From: CAZRQL01 sp964602415
GTDB lineage: Bacteria; Bacteroidota; Bacteroidia; Cytophagales; Flammeovirgaceae
DNA: 64,000 bases
Reading direction: 5' to 3'
NCBI GenBank assembly: GCA_964602415.1
Contig: CAZRQL010000016.1
Coordinates: 1 to 64,000 of the forward strand
The position numbers and the translations under genes were made by a program. The notes beneath the pieces are model-generated. The model was not told the origin of the DNA. It did not search any database and saw only the letters and a list, made by a program, of their open reading frames with translations. Positions 23,590-32,962 of the stretch are shown piece after piece (position 1 is the first letter of the stretch; the number at the start of each line of letters is the position of its first letter).

Positions 23590-24390
23590 TTAGTCTATTC
23601 TCAACTCTTTGAGTTTGACCCTTCTGCCCAAAAATATTTTTGTGGAAGCCTCAAAACTCTCCGTCAAATCGGAAACATATCCCTCAAAACTACCATTGTG
23701 CTGGGTGGTTGGGGGCATTGATTGGAGCAAGTCTTTTACATATCGCGCCACCGGTTGGCCGCCCTCTACTACTTCTACTGTGTTTTGATAGAAGTTTTCG
23801 ATTTCCTTTTTGATCAAAGGGTAATGGGTGCAGCCTAAAATCAGCACTTCTATATCTTTTAACTTGCTGTCGATCAGATATTTTTCAATTAAAACTTTGC
23901 TCACCGTATTGTTGAAAAATCCTTCTTCAATCACCGAGGCCAGCAGCGGGGTGGCCAAAGCGGACACCTTGGTGATGCCTTTTGCGCGAAGTTTGCGCTG
24001 GTAGCTGCCCGATGCCACAGTGGCCCTGGTGGCAATCAGACCGATATGCTGTTGGGGATATGTATTGGCCACCCAATCCACCACAGGATCTACTACATTG
24101 GCAACCAGTGCTTTGTCGCCCACATACTCTTTGATGAGTTCAAAAGCGGCGGCAGAGGCTGTATTGCAGGCTATCAGGATGAGTTTGCAGTGTTGGGCAA
24201 GCAGGAAGTTGGTGATTTTGATGCTGTAAGACTGTATGGCAGCGATTGATTTTTCGCCATAGGGCAGGTGGGCGGTGTCCCCAAAATAAATGATGTTTTC
24301 GTGGGGCAATTGCTCCATCACGGCTTTGGCAACGGTAAGCCCTCCTATTCCGCTGTCAAAAATGCCTATTGGGCGGTTTCGTTTTTCCAA
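23590..24390 (-). CDS. murI: Glutamate racemase
   Basis: A 266-aa enzyme making D-glutamate for peptidoglycan. Family motifs are visible: 'IGIFDSGIGGLTV' (Asp-Ser), 'ACNTASA' with the first catalytic Cys, and 'LGCTHYPL' with the second. It lies downstream of hflX and overlaps its 3' end by 25 bp, so the two are probably co-transcribed. Confidence 0.96.
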   Translation of the reverse strand: MEKRNRPIGIFDSGIGGLTVAKAVMEQLPHENIIYFGDTAHLPYGEKSIAAIQSYSIKITNFLLAQHCKLILIACNTASAAAFELIKEYVGDKALVANVVDPVVDWVANTYPQQHIGLIATRATVASGSYQRKLRAKGITKVSALATPLLASVIEEGFFNNTVSKVLIEKYLIDSKLKDIEVLILGCTHYPLIKKEIENFYQNTVEVVEGGQPVARYVKDLLQSMPPTTQHNGSFEGYVSDLTESFEASTKIFLGRRVKLKELRID

Positions 24391-25586
24391 AATTGTGTTT
24401 GGTAAAGTTTTTCTGCGTTGGGGTAAATTTTGAAATATTTTTTGCTGACAATGGCCAATATTTTTTCCCTGAGTTCCTCAATATTCTCACCTTTTACGGC
24501 AGAAATAAATACTGCCTCTACGCCTTTTGCCAAATATGACTGTTTCCAGTCTTGGAGTGTAGCGGGCGGGTGCTCTTCAAAAGGCGGGTATTCTTTGTTG
24601 GTAAAAGCATCTATTTTGTTGAATACCAGTATAGTGTCTTTGTCTCCACAGCCCAACTCACCCAAGATCTTGTTCACCACTTCTATTTGTTCCTCAAACT
24701 CGTCATTAGAAATATCCACCACATGCAGCAACACGTCGGCTTCCACGATTTCGCTCAAAGTGGATTTGAAGCTCTCAATCAGCATGGTGGGGAGTTTTCT
24801 AATAAAACCAACCGTATCGGTAAGCAGGAAATGAATATTTTGGTAAGAAATTTTTCTCACCGTTGAGTCCACCGTAGCAAAGAGTTTGTTTTCGGCGAAA
24901 ACATCGGATTTGGACAGCAATTGCATGAGCGTAGATTTGCCGGTGTTGGTGTAGCCTACCAAAGCGACGCGGACTTCTTGTTGACGGGTTTTGCTGCGTG
25001 TGGTGCTTTGCGTGTCAATTTTTTTGAGTTTTTCTTTTAGGAAGGCTATTTTTTCTCTTATGATGCGCTTGTCGGTTTCCAGTTCGGTTTCGCCCGGGCC
25101 TTTCATACCGATACCTCCTTTTTGGCGCGAGAGGTGAGTCCACAGGTTGGTCAGGCGTGGCAGCATATATTGATACTGAGCAAGTTCTACTTGGAGGCGC
25201 GCCTGAGTGGTCTGTGCTCTCATACTAAAAATTTGCAGAATCAACAAACTTCTATCTATCACCAAGCAGTCTCTTAGGATAGAGTCCAAATTTCTCACGT
25301 GTGCAGTGGTCAAGTCGTCATCGAAAATCACCACGTCAATAGATTTTTCCTTGACATAAGAAGCCACTTCGATGATCTTACCCTTTCCCACAAAGGTTTT
25401 TTTATCAGGCTTTTCTAATCCCTGGATGAATTTTTTTTCGGTCTGGATGCCCAAGGTTTCCGCCAAAAAAGCTAATTCGTCGAGGTAGGCTTGGACTTTG
25501 GCACGGCTTTGGCTTTGTGTTTGAATGGCCACCAGCACGGCTTTTGGCTTGGGCTTTTCGGATTCGTATAAAAATTCTTTTTTCAA
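24366..25586 (-). CDS. hflX: GTPase HflX
   Basis: A 406-aa ribosome-associated GTPase that splits stalled or 100S ribosomes. The N-terminal domain includes 'GKGKIIEVA', followed by the coiled region, then the GTPase motifs G1 'GYTNTGKST', G3 'DTVGF' and G4 'NKID'. It precedes murI with a 25-bp overlap. Confidence 0.95.
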   Translation of the reverse strand: MKKEFLYESEKPKPKAVLVAIQTQSQSRAKVQAYLDELAFLAETLGIQTEKKFIQGLEKPDKKTFVGKGKIIEVASYVKEKSIDVVIFDDDLTTAHVRNLDSILRDCLVIDRSLLILQIFSMRAQTTQARLQVELAQYQYMLPRLTNLWTHLSRQKGGIGMKGPGETELETDKRIIREKIAFLKEKLKKIDTQSTTRSKTRQQEVRVALVGYTNTGKSTLMQLLSKSDVFAENKLFATVDSTVRKISYQNIHFLLTDTVGFIRKLPTMLIESFKSTLSEIVEADVLLHVVDISNDEFEEQIEVVNKILGELGCGDKDTILVFNKIDAFTNKEYPPFEEHPPATLQDWKQSYLAKGVEAVFISAVKGENIEELREKILAIVSKKYFKIYPNAEKLYQTQFWKNETAQ

Positions 25587-25603
25587 ATTAATAAGGTTTT
25601 AAT

Positions 25604-25639
25604 AAAAAAACCTTGCTGCCAAAGGCAATCAAGGTTTTT
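25604..25639 (-). terminator. Terminator downstream of tRNA-Met
   Basis: Stem of about 10 bp ('AAAACCTTG' with 'CAAGGTTTT'), loop around 25615-25629. On the minus strand it ends in a seven-T run (25604-25610), placed about 25 bp after the tRNA. Confidence 0.75.
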
Positions 25640-25663
25640 ACAAAAATGAATCGGAAATTCATG

Positions 25664-25737
25664 TGGGCCCAACAGGGCTTGAACCTGTGACCCTCTGATT
25701 ATGAGTCAGATGCTCTAACCAACTGAGCTATGGGCCC
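25664..25737 (-). tRNA. tRNA-Met (anticodon CAT; Ile2 possible)
   Basis: A 74-nt cloverleaf on the minus strand: 7-bp acceptor GGGCCCA/TGGGCCC with discriminator A, T-loop 'GGTTCAAGCC', D-arm 'AGCTCAGTTGGTTAGAGC', and anticodon loop with CAT between 'CTGAC' and 'TCAG'-type arms. Elongator Met and lysidine-modified Ile2 share this anticodon and were not separated. CCA is not encoded. Confidence 0.93.
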
Positions 25738-25797
25738 TTTTTAATTTGTACAAATGTAAAACTTTTGTTTTTCAGAAAACAAAAAAATATTTTTTTG

Positions 25798-26541
25798 CTA
25801 AAATAATGAATCGTTTAGCAAAGAACGCTGGGCTTTTTGGGCTGCCTCTGTGCTAAGGGCTTGCTCCATAATAGCCAAATGCTCCACTTTGTGGCAATCG
25901 CTACCCAAAAAAGAAACCGCCCCCCGCTCGATGAGTTGTTCGGCTATCATTTTTGAAGTACGCGAGTAGTAGCCTGTCAAAGAGTTGGTATTGACTTGGA
26001 GCAGGCAGCCTTTTTCTCTGAGCTCAAGGATTTGCTCCCAATGACCAAAAAAATAGGTATAACGCTCAGGATGAGCCAACACAGGCTGGTAACCCATTGA
26101 GCGAAGCGAAAAAATGACTTGTTCCAAACTTTTGCTTGGTGCCATGTACGATGTCTCAAAAAGCACATAATTCTCTTTGCCAAAATTTAGCAGCGGTTCG
26201 TTTTTTCTGATTAACTCAAGAAAATGCTCATCCAAGTAATATTCGGCGGCGGCTTGAAGTTCAATGGCAATTTGTCTTTCTTTCAGGACTTGGTTGGCGT
26301 ACTCCAAGCGTTCGGAGATGATTTGGGGCGTGTTCCGGTAATAATCCCACATGATGTGGGGGGTGGTGATGAGCTTTGTGTAGCCCATCAAGGCAAACCG
26401 CTCGGCCATTTCGACTGTATTTTCGATTTGCTGCGCTCCGTCATCAATGCCCGGCAGCAGATGGGAGTGCATATCAACTTTGATTTTTATAGGCTCTAAG
26501 TTGAGGGGCTTAGGCTTTTTTTTGGTAAAGAAAGAGAACAT
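25798..26541 (-). CDS. PHP-domain tyrosine-protein phosphatase (CpsB/CapC, YwqE-like)
   Basis: A 247-aa PHP-fold phosphatase. The metal-binding N-terminal motif 'VDMHSHLLPGIDDGA', 'TPHIMWDYY', 'VLAHPERY' and 'GSDCHKVEH' are in the right order for the CpsB/YwqE family, which dephosphorylates tyrosine kinases that control capsule or exopolysaccharide export. No such export genes lie in this window, so its substrate is unknown. Confidence 0.88.
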   Translation of the reverse strand: MFSFFTKKKPKPLNLEPIKIKVDMHSHLLPGIDDGAQQIENTVEMAERFALMGYTKLITTPHIMWDYYRNTPQIISERLEYANQVLKERQIAIELQAAAEYYLDEHFLELIRKNEPLLNFGKENYVLFETSYMAPSKSLEQVIFSLRSMGYQPVLAHPERYTYFFGHWEQILELREKGCLLQVNTNSLTGYYSRTSKMIAEQLIERGAVSFLGSDCHKVEHLAIMEQALSTEAAQKAQRSLLNDSLF

Positions 26542-26694
26542 AATTTAATAAACACAATATAGAGACGCAAAGATTCAATCAAATTATGTTATTCACTTGT
26601 TAATAAGTTTCAAGGCTTGCATGAATTTTAGCAGACACACAAGAAGAAACTTTATTTGGCTTTATTTCGCATCTAATTAAACCCAAACAATCTG

Positions 26695-28584
26695 ATGGAA
26701 AACCGCAGGGTTCATATACTGGCCTCTGTCTTTGTGGTGGCTTTGGTGTATCTTTTGAGATTGGCCTATCTGCAACTCATTGATACACAAACCAAACTCT
26801 CTGCCATCAACAACAGCATCAACCGTGTGGTCGTTGACCCGGGGCGTGGGCTGATTTATGATAGACGCGACAGGCTCATCTTGAGCAACCGTCCTGCAAT
26901 TGATTTTCAGTTTATTAGGAAGAATTTGTGGATTTCGGACACAACTCAGTTTTGTGATTTTTTTCATATCAGCCCTGAAGTACTAAGAGAAAAAATTGCA
27001 GAAGCTCGGAAAAAACAATTTTGGGACAAGCCTTTCACCTTTGTCAAAGATGTGAGCGATAGTTTGTACGCAACCATGGCCGACAGGATAGACGAGTTTC
27101 CCGGTATTACGGTGGAGGTAAAGACAGACCGCCGCTACGAGTACCCTGTGTTGGCGCATGCACTGGGTTATGTCAGAGAAGTAGATAAGTATTTTATTGA
27201 AAACCAGACTGAAAACTACTACCGCAAAGGCGACTACATTGGCAAAAGCGGCATAGAGTTCAATTATGAAAAATACCTGCGAGGGCGGCGTGGTGTGAGC
27301 TACGTTTTGACCAATGTGAGCGGGGCAGCCAAAGGCTCTTATATGGGCGGGCGTTTTGATACCTTGCCGGTGGTGGGCTCGTCTCTCAAATCTTCGATAG
27401 ATTTATCGCTTCAGATTTACGCCGAGCGGCTCATGCAAAACAAAAAGGGGGCGGTGGTGGCCATTGAGCCTGCCACGGGAGAGATTTTGGTCATGGTTTC
27501 TACTCCTACCTACGACCCCAAACTCTTGAGTGGAGATGCCAAGACCGTTTCTGCCAACTACCTCATGCTCACCGAACAAGAATATACTCCCCTGTTCAAC
27601 CGCGCCATTCAGTCCCCTTACCCCCCCGGCTCTACCCTCAAAACGGTTATGGCTCTTATCGGTCTGCAAGAGGGGGTTTTGGATACCGTTTCTACGGTTT
27701 TTTCTTGCAATCAGGCCATTGTCAAATGCCACCCTCATCCTTCTCCGCAAAAATTATTTGGCTCTATCCAATACTCTTGCAATCCGTTTTATTATCAAGC
27801 CTTTAGAAAAATTATCATGCAAAATAAGGCCAAAGACGACCGAGAAGATGCCCGCATCGGACTCGAAAACTGGCGCAAATATGCTTTGGAGTTGGGTTTG
27901 GGCAAAAAATTGGGGGTGGACATTCCTTTTGAAACCCCCGGACGAGTGCCTTCGGTAGAGTACTACGACAAAATCCACCGAGGCGAGAAAAACTGGAAGT
28001 TTGGCAACTTGATGTCTTTGGCCATCGGGCAAGGTGAAGTCGGCGTTTCGCCTTTGCAACTGGCCAACTTGGCCGCCTGTATTGCCAACAGAGGCTGGTA
28101 CATCAGGCCACACCTCATCAAAGGTATAGGCGAAGAAGAAAAAACCTTGCCTCAATACAACGAAAAAATGGTTTCCAGCATTTCACCCGCTTATTTTGAT
28201 TTTGTGGCAAGGGCTATGGAAATGGCTGTAAAATCAGGCACAGCCTCCAAAGCCTATATCGAAGACATCAGAGTATGCGGCAAAACCGGAACCGCCCAAA
28301 ATCCGCACGGCAAAGACCACTCCGTCTTTATGTGCTTTGCCCCATTGGAAAAGCCCCAAATAGCCGTAGCCGTGCTCATCGAAAACGCCGGCTTTGGTGG
28401 CACATGGGCAGCACCTGTTGCGGGCTTGATCGCAGAAATGCACATTAGAGGCTCTATCAGCCCCAAACGCAAGTGGATAGAAGACTACGTACTGAGAGCC
28501 AACCTCATGGATCCGGGCGAAGCCGAAAAAAACAAGCGCAAAACAAATTCCAGTGCCGCATACAGGGCTTTGATAGGCAGGTAA
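26695..28584 (+). CDS. mrdA: Penicillin-binding protein 2 (transpeptidase for rod elongation)
   Basis: A 629-aa class B PBP. One N-terminal membrane helix (about 6-25), a dimerisation domain ('VVVDPGRGLIYDRRD'), then the transpeptidase domain: Ser-Thr-Leu-Lys in 'PPGSTLKTVMAL', Ser-Cys-Asn in 'QYSCNPFYY', and Lys-Thr-Gly in 'CGKTGTAQNP'. It makes the cross-links of lateral-wall synthesis with RodA. The neighbouring SEDS gene at 31016 may be its partner, although it is on the other strand. Confidence 0.92.
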   Translation: MENRRVHILASVFVVALVYLLRLAYLQLIDTQTKLSAINNSINRVVVDPGRGLIYDRRDRLILSNRPAIDFQFIRKNLWISDTTQFCDFFHISPEVLREKIAEARKKQFWDKPFTFVKDVSDSLYATMADRIDEFPGITVEVKTDRRYEYPVLAHALGYVREVDKYFIENQTENYYRKGDYIGKSGIEFNYEKYLRGRRGVSYVLTNVSGAAKGSYMGGRFDTLPVVGSSLKSSIDLSLQIYAERLMQNKKGAVVAIEPATGEILVMVSTPTYDPKLLSGDAKTVSANYLMLTEQEYTPLFNRAIQSPYPPGSTLKTVMALIGLQEGVLDTVSTVFSCNQAIVKCHPHPSPQKLFGSIQYSCNPFYYQAFRKIIMQNKAKDDREDARIGLENWRKYALELGLGKKLGVDIPFETPGRVPSVEYYDKIHRGEKNWKFGNLMSLAIGQGEVGVSPLQLANLAACIANRGWYIRPHLIKGIGEEEKTLPQYNEKMVSSISPAYFDFVARAMEMAVKSGTASKAYIEDIRVCGKTGTAQNPHGKDHSVFMCFAPLEKPQIAVAVLIENAGFGGTWAAPVAGLIAEMHIRGSISPKRKWIEDYVLRANLMDPGEAEKNKRKTNSSAAYRALIGR

Positions 28585-28652
28585 TGGTAGGATTTTCGGC
28601 TGACTCGTCTAAAAAAGGTTGTAGTTTCAACTCATTGAGTTTGTAATAAGTT

Positions 28653-29690
28653 TTACACCTCAATGACCACATCGCCCGACATCGGTTTGGCGATACAAGT
28701 GAGCACATAGCCCTCGTCGAGTTCGCTTTGAGACAGGGCATCGCTGTCTTGCATGAGCACCTGCCCTGAGGTTTTTTTGCCCATGCAAGCCGTACAAAGC
28801 CCGCTCTGGCAAGAAAAAGGCATATCAAGCCCAGCATCCAATGCTGCATTGAGGATGGTCTCACCCGCCCCAACAGTAACGGTATGCTGTTTGCCCCTGA
28901 CTATGAGCGTAACTTGTTGGGATTGTATGTTTTGGGGAGCTGCGGTAGGAGAAGGAGCTTTTTCCACAAAAGCCTCCTGCTTGATAGCACCGGCAGGGTA
29001 GCCCAATTTCAATATCCCTTCTTTTGCCTGCTGCATCATGCCCTCAGGCCCGCAGAGGTAAAACAAGGTCTCAGGTAGTTTGGGTAGCTTAGACAAAACA
29101 TTGACTGTAAGTATTTTATCAATTCTTCCAGTGTAGCCCCCCCAAAATTTATCAGGCTCGGTCAGGCTGTGAACCACCGTAAAGCGGTCAGGGAATTGGG
29201 TTTTGAGTTCGTCTAAATGCTTGCGAAAAATGATGCTGCCTTCATGCCGGTTGCCATAGATGAGCGAAACAAGGCTCTCCTTTTCAAAATGCAAAGCGGA
29301 TTTCAAAATAGACATCAGCGGCGTAATGCCACTGCCCGCCCCGATGAGTACAATGTGCCGCTTTTTCTTGGGTTCGGGAACAAATATAAAGTTGCCGGCT
29401 GGTTTCATCACTGCAAGCGTATCGCCGACTTTTATATTGTCAAGCAAATAGTTAGACACCAATCCGCCGGGCACGCGCTTGATGGTAATGGCGATGTCAG
29501 GGTCTAAGTCAGGCGTGCTGCTCATGGAGTAGGAGCGACGTACCTTTTTGCCTTCTATTTCACACAAAAGAGTTAAAAATTGTCCGGCACTGTATTTTAC
29601 CTTAACGAAAAGGGGCTGTTTCAACTTGAGGGTGGCGCATTGGCCTGTTTCCCATACTATTTCTTTGATTTTGAGATTGTGATCTGCCAT
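28653..29690 (-). CDS. paaE: FAD/2Fe-2S reductase, PaaE-like
   Basis: A 345-aa two-domain reductase. The N-terminal FNR domain has the FAD motif 'RSYSMSS' and the NAD(P) site 'LIGAGSGITPLMS'. The C-terminal plant-type ferredoxin has the 'CQSGLCTACMG...C' pattern (CX4CX2C...C). PaaE passes electrons to the phenylacetyl-CoA epoxidase PaaABC; paaB and paaC lie 31 kb to the right. Related ferredoxin reductases of other oxygenases look similar, so the gene symbol is moderately certain. It is last in a minus-strand operon, 3 bp after the thioesterase. Confidence 0.78.
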   Translation of the reverse strand: MADHNLKIKEIVWETGQCATLKLKQPLFVKVKYSAGQFLTLLCEIEGKKVRRSYSMSSTPDLDPDIAITIKRVPGGLVSNYLLDNIKVGDTLAVMKPAGNFIFVPEPKKKRHIVLIGAGSGITPLMSILKSALHFEKESLVSLIYGNRHEGSIIFRKHLDELKTQFPDRFTVVHSLTEPDKFWGGYTGRIDKILTVNVLSKLPKLPETLFYLCGPEGMMQQAKEGILKLGYPAGAIKQEAFVEKAPSPTAAPQNIQSQQVTLIVRGKQHTVTVGAGETILNAALDAGLDMPFSCQSGLCTACMGKKTSGQVLMQDSDALSQSELDEGYVLTCIAKPMSGDVVIEV

Positions 29691-29693
29691 AGT

Positions 29694-30065
29694 TCAATTT
29701 ACGGGCATGGTTTTACCGTGTGCAAGAGGTTTTCCGTCTTTGTCCACACAAACAAAGACGATTTTATCAATGGTTATGACGACTTGTCCGGTGATGATAT
29801 TGCGAACCGTGCAAGATATGGTGATGGATGTTTTGCCAAATGCAAGGGTTTCCAAATCAATTTCTATAATTTCGCCGTTGCGGGCAGGGCTTACGAAATT
29901 GATTTCGGACATGTACTTGGTAACGATGGTAACTATGCCGCCCAGTTCCATACGGGCGTGAATGGCCGACTCCTCATCAATCCACTCCAACAGCGTACCC
30001 CCAAAGAGGGTCAAATTTGAATTTAAGTTTTCAGGTTTTACCCAACGACGAGCGTAAGATTTCAT
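29694..30065 (-). CDS. Hotdog-fold acyl-CoA thioesterase (YciA-like)
   Basis: A 123-aa hotdog protein. 'LFGGTLLEWIDEESAIHA' contains the conserved acyl-CoA-hydrolase pattern (GG..L.W.D..A), and 'VSPARNGEIIEI' fits the second conserved strand. It is co-transcribed with paaE (3-bp gap) and overlaps the upstream gene by 4 bp, suggesting release of CoA esters. Confidence 0.85.
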   Translation of the reverse strand: MKSYARRWVKPENLNSNLTLFGGTLLEWIDEESAIHARMELGGIVTIVTKYMSEINFVSPARNGEIIEIDLETLAFGKTSITISCTVRNIITGQVVITIDKIVFVCVDKDGKPLAHGKTMPVN

Positions 30066-30970
30066 TTCGGTTGCTTTTTGAGCCTGACGGCAACGGGACG
30101 GTGGTCGCTAATGCGCGAGAAGTAGGTGGATTCGCATTTGTCAGGTGATACGGTCATCACTTCAAGAAAAGACTTTGATAAAGAAGAAGTTATCATAATA
30201 TGGTCAATATGACTGGGATAACTCGGATAAGACCAGCCTAAGGCAAAATTTTGGGCTATTTCTAAGTCGGCAAAAAGGTATTTTTGGGTGTCCTTCAAAA
30301 AGTTATCAAAAGCACCTGTCAGGGCATTGCCTGCAATTACATCGTTCCAATCCCCTAAAACGATTACATTTTTATCTTTTAAAGTGGTTTCGATGTAAGA
30401 CTTGAGCCTCTGTGCGGCTGAAGCCCGACGGGCTATGTTTTCATCTCCTCCACAGCATTTTAGGTGCAAGTTGATGAGAAAAACCTCCAAACCCGATTTG
30501 TGTTTGATGCTCAATGCCGCCGCCGGACGCGGAAAACTGTAGCTGTCGCCTTTGAACAACTCAAAAAACTCCAACCGCTCTACCTCAGAGTCTTTATAGA
30601 AATATCCCACCGAGTTGGCGGCATCAATAACAGAAGACCAGCCTGTGAGTTTGCCTCTCAGGGTCGCAAAACTTGGACGGCTGTCAATCTCTTGAAAAGC
30701 AATCACATCCAAATCCATATTGGAAATCAAAGTAGCCACTCTTTCTATGGTTTCGCTGTGTTTGGGAAATTGCTCTATGTTCCAAGTCATTACGTCGAGC
30801 GTAGTGTCAGTACCCACAAACAAACAAGCGGAAGGGAGGGCTTTGCTTTTGGGGTCAATCGGTTTGCTGGTGGTGTCCGTAGGCTTTCCCCCGGGGACTA
30901 CAATCTGCCGATTTTGGTCTTGGCAAGCAAAGATAAAGATAAGCCCAAGTAGGAATAGAAAATTTTTCAT
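30062..30970 (-). CDS. Endonuclease/exonuclease/phosphatase-family lipoprotein
   Basis: A 302-aa EEP-superfamily protein with a lipoprotein signal (Cys16 in 'IFAC'). Catalytic motifs are seen in order: 'TWNIEQF' (Asn), 'AFQEID' (Glu), 'GDWND' (Asp/Asn), 'SHIDHIM' (Asp/His) and 'SDHRPV' (Asp-His). The in-frame start 21 bp upstream adds a non-signal extension, so ATG 30970 is chosen. Exported metal-dependent phosphodiesterase; substrate unknown. Confidence 0.85.
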   Translation of the reverse strand: MKNFLFLLGLIFIFACQDQNRQIVVPGGKPTDTTSKPIDPKSKALPSACLFVGTDTTLDVMTWNIEQFPKHSETIERVATLISNMDLDVIAFQEIDSRPSFATLRGKLTGWSSVIDAANSVGYFYKDSEVERLEFFELFKGDSYSFPRPAAALSIKHKSGLEVFLINLHLKCCGGDENIARRASAAQRLKSYIETTLKDKNVIVLGDWNDVIAGNALTGAFDNFLKDTQKYLFADLEIAQNFALGWSYPSYPSHIDHIMITSSLSKSFLEVMTVSPDKCESTYFSRISDHRPVAVRLKKQPK

Positions 30971-31015
30971 TGTGCGAAAATTTGATGACAAAGTTAAGCC
31001 AAAAAGCCTAATTGC

Positions 31016-32227
31016 CTACCGTTGGCTGTTCTTATTGAGGATATAGTTTCCTGTTGCGCCGGATTTGCGGTAGCGGTAGCTGTCCAGGTCTTCGGGCGAG
31101 GTGTTGTAGCGGCTCACACTCAGCAAGACCCCAAAAGCCAAGCCCGTAAAAATAAATGATGTGCCCCCCATGCTTACCATAGGCAGAGGCAGCCCCGTAA
31201 CCGGAAAAATCCCCACTACTACGGCCATGTGCGTAAATGCCTGCATCACAATCATAAACGTAATGCCCGCCGCCAAAAGTGCCCCAAAACTGTGGTTGGT
31301 GTTGGAAACAATGACCATACCCCTGTAGAGCAGTGCCAAGTACAGACCAATCACAAACAACGCTCCCAACATGCCGTACTCCTCCACAATAATGGCAAAA
31401 ATAAAATCCGAATGAGCCAAAGGTAGAAAGTTTCGTTGGGTGCTGCGCCCAATGCCTTTGCCCGTGATCCCCCCCGTTGAGATGGCGATATAAGATTGTG
31501 CGGTTTGGGGGTTGATGTTGTCATCGTCCAAAAAGTCGTCCAATCGGCTGATGACTGTGCCTTTTCTCTGTCCGTACTGAAGAGCCAAGCCCCCCGCCAA
31601 GCCCCCTATCACCAAAAGCCACAAAATATAACGAGTGGGTACTTTGCCCATGTAAAAAAGCAAAATACATGTACCAAACAACAGGCTGGCTGTTGACCAG
31701 TTGGTCAAGGCAATCAATCCGCAAATCACCCCGCACCAAATCAACATCGGCACAATGGCGTTGTTGAACTCTTCCAGATCGTTTTGTCTTTTGACTATCA
31801 TACTGGCTAAATTCATCACCAAGGCAATTTTGGCCAAATCGGAAGGCTGAAAAGTGCGGTTCAGAAATGGAATTTCCAACCAACGGCTTGCCATACTCAC
31901 ATTGATGCCATACCGCCAAGCCACCACCAATAAAATAGCCGACACAATCAGCGCAAAACGTGAAATCCTCGAATAATAAACAAAATTGACCTTATGGGCG
32001 ACATACATGGCAAGCAGCCCGGCGCAAACAAAAATAAAATGAGAAAACAAATATTTTTCGGCGTTGCCTCCGGCGAGTCGGTAAGCCAGACTTGATGAGG
32101 CACTATAAACCACAAGCACGCTTAATAAACTGAGTATCAATGCAATTATCCAGATAAGTTTATCGCCTTCAATTCGATTTAAAAACGAATTTCCTTCTGA
32201 AACTTCTTTATTAGAACTTGATTCCAT
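31016..32227 (-). CDS. ftsW: SEDS peptidoglycan glycosyltransferase FtsW/RodA family
   Basis: A 403-aa multi-pass membrane protein of the SEDS family that polymerises lipid II. Signature segments: 'FQPSDLAKIA', 'SDFIFAIIVEEYG' and 'PVTGLPLPMVSMGGTS'. The last is typical of both FtsW and RodA, so the division assignment is moderate. The 5' end overlaps the cyclophilin gene by 17 bp. Confidence 0.85.
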   Translation of the reverse strand: MESSSNKEVSEGNSFLNRIEGDKLIWIIALILSLLSVLVVYSASSSLAYRLAGGNAEKYLFSHFIFVCAGLLAMYVAHKVNFVYYSRISRFALIVSAILLVVAWRYGINVSMASRWLEIPFLNRTFQPSDLAKIALVMNLASMIVKRQNDLEEFNNAIVPMLIWCGVICGLIALTNWSTASLLFGTCILLFYMGKVPTRYILWLLVIGGLAGGLALQYGQRKGTVISRLDDFLDDDNINPQTAQSYIAISTGGITGKGIGRSTQRNFLPLAHSDFIFAIIVEEYGMLGALFVIGLYLALLYRGMVIVSNTNHSFGALLAAGITFMIVMQAFTHMAVVVGIFPVTGLPLPMVSMGGTSFIFTGLAFGVLLSVSRYNTSPEDLDSYRYRKSGATGNYILNKNSQR

Positions 32228-32831
32228 ACAATTTGAACATCTTTTTAACTTTAACTTTATGTGCTCTGATTGCCATTCTGATAGGCTCGTAAGGCCTGCC
32301 CGATTTATTGACCTCTACCGATGCGATTTTGTCCACTACATCCATGCCTGAGACTACTTTGCCAAAAACGGTATATTTCCCGTCCAAATGAGGCGTTCCC
32401 TCAGCTTTCTGAACGATATAAAACTGGCTTCCGCTTGAGCGTCTTTGTGGGTTTATGTCATCGCCTTGCCGCGCAGCCCCAATATATCCCTTCAAATGCT
32501 TGAACTCAGGGACTATTTCAGCGTCAATCTCGTAGCCCGGCCCGCCGTTGCCTATCTGGCTGGTATCTCCTCCGGGTTTGGTGTTGGGGTCGCCCCCCTG
32601 AATCACAAAGTTTTTTAGCACCCTGTGAAAAGTGATGCTATCGAAAAAGTGCTGTTCGACAAGCCTTGTAAAATTGGCTTTGTGTTTGGGCGTTTGGTCG
32701 AATAGGATAAATTCGATTTTGCCAAATTTGGTGCTAAGAACAAATATTAATTCAGTTTTTTTGGGCTTTTGTCCAAAAACGGGCTGTAAGGTTACAATTA
32801 GCAATATAAAAAGTATTCTTTTGATTTTCAT
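32211..32831 (-). CDS. Exported peptidyl-prolyl cis-trans isomerase (cyclophilin)
   Basis: A 206-aa cyclophilin with a signal peptide (1-20). Motifs 'FHRVLKNFVIQGGDP' and 'GSQFYIV' with 'HLDGKYTVFGKV' are typical. It helps folding of exported proteins. It leads the minus-strand run that continues into ftsW. Confidence 0.92.
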   Translation of the reverse strand: MKIKRILFILLIVTLQPVFGQKPKKTELIFVLSTKFGKIEFILFDQTPKHKANFTRLVEQHFFDSITFHRVLKNFVIQGGDPNTKPGGDTSQIGNGGPGYEIDAEIVPEFKHLKGYIGAARQGDDINPQRRSSGSQFYIVQKAEGTPHLDGKYTVFGKVVSGMDVVDKIASVEVNKSGRPYEPIRMAIRAHKVKVKKMFKLYGIKF

Positions 32832-32962
32832 TTACTTATCTGTTTTCTTGGGTTTTTATTCCGATGGCTTCTGTATTCAGATTTTCTGAGCGTACTTTGC
32901 GCAGCAATTTGAGCTAAAAATCTGTCTTTTCTGATAGTTTTTGATATGCAAAAATAGTTAAT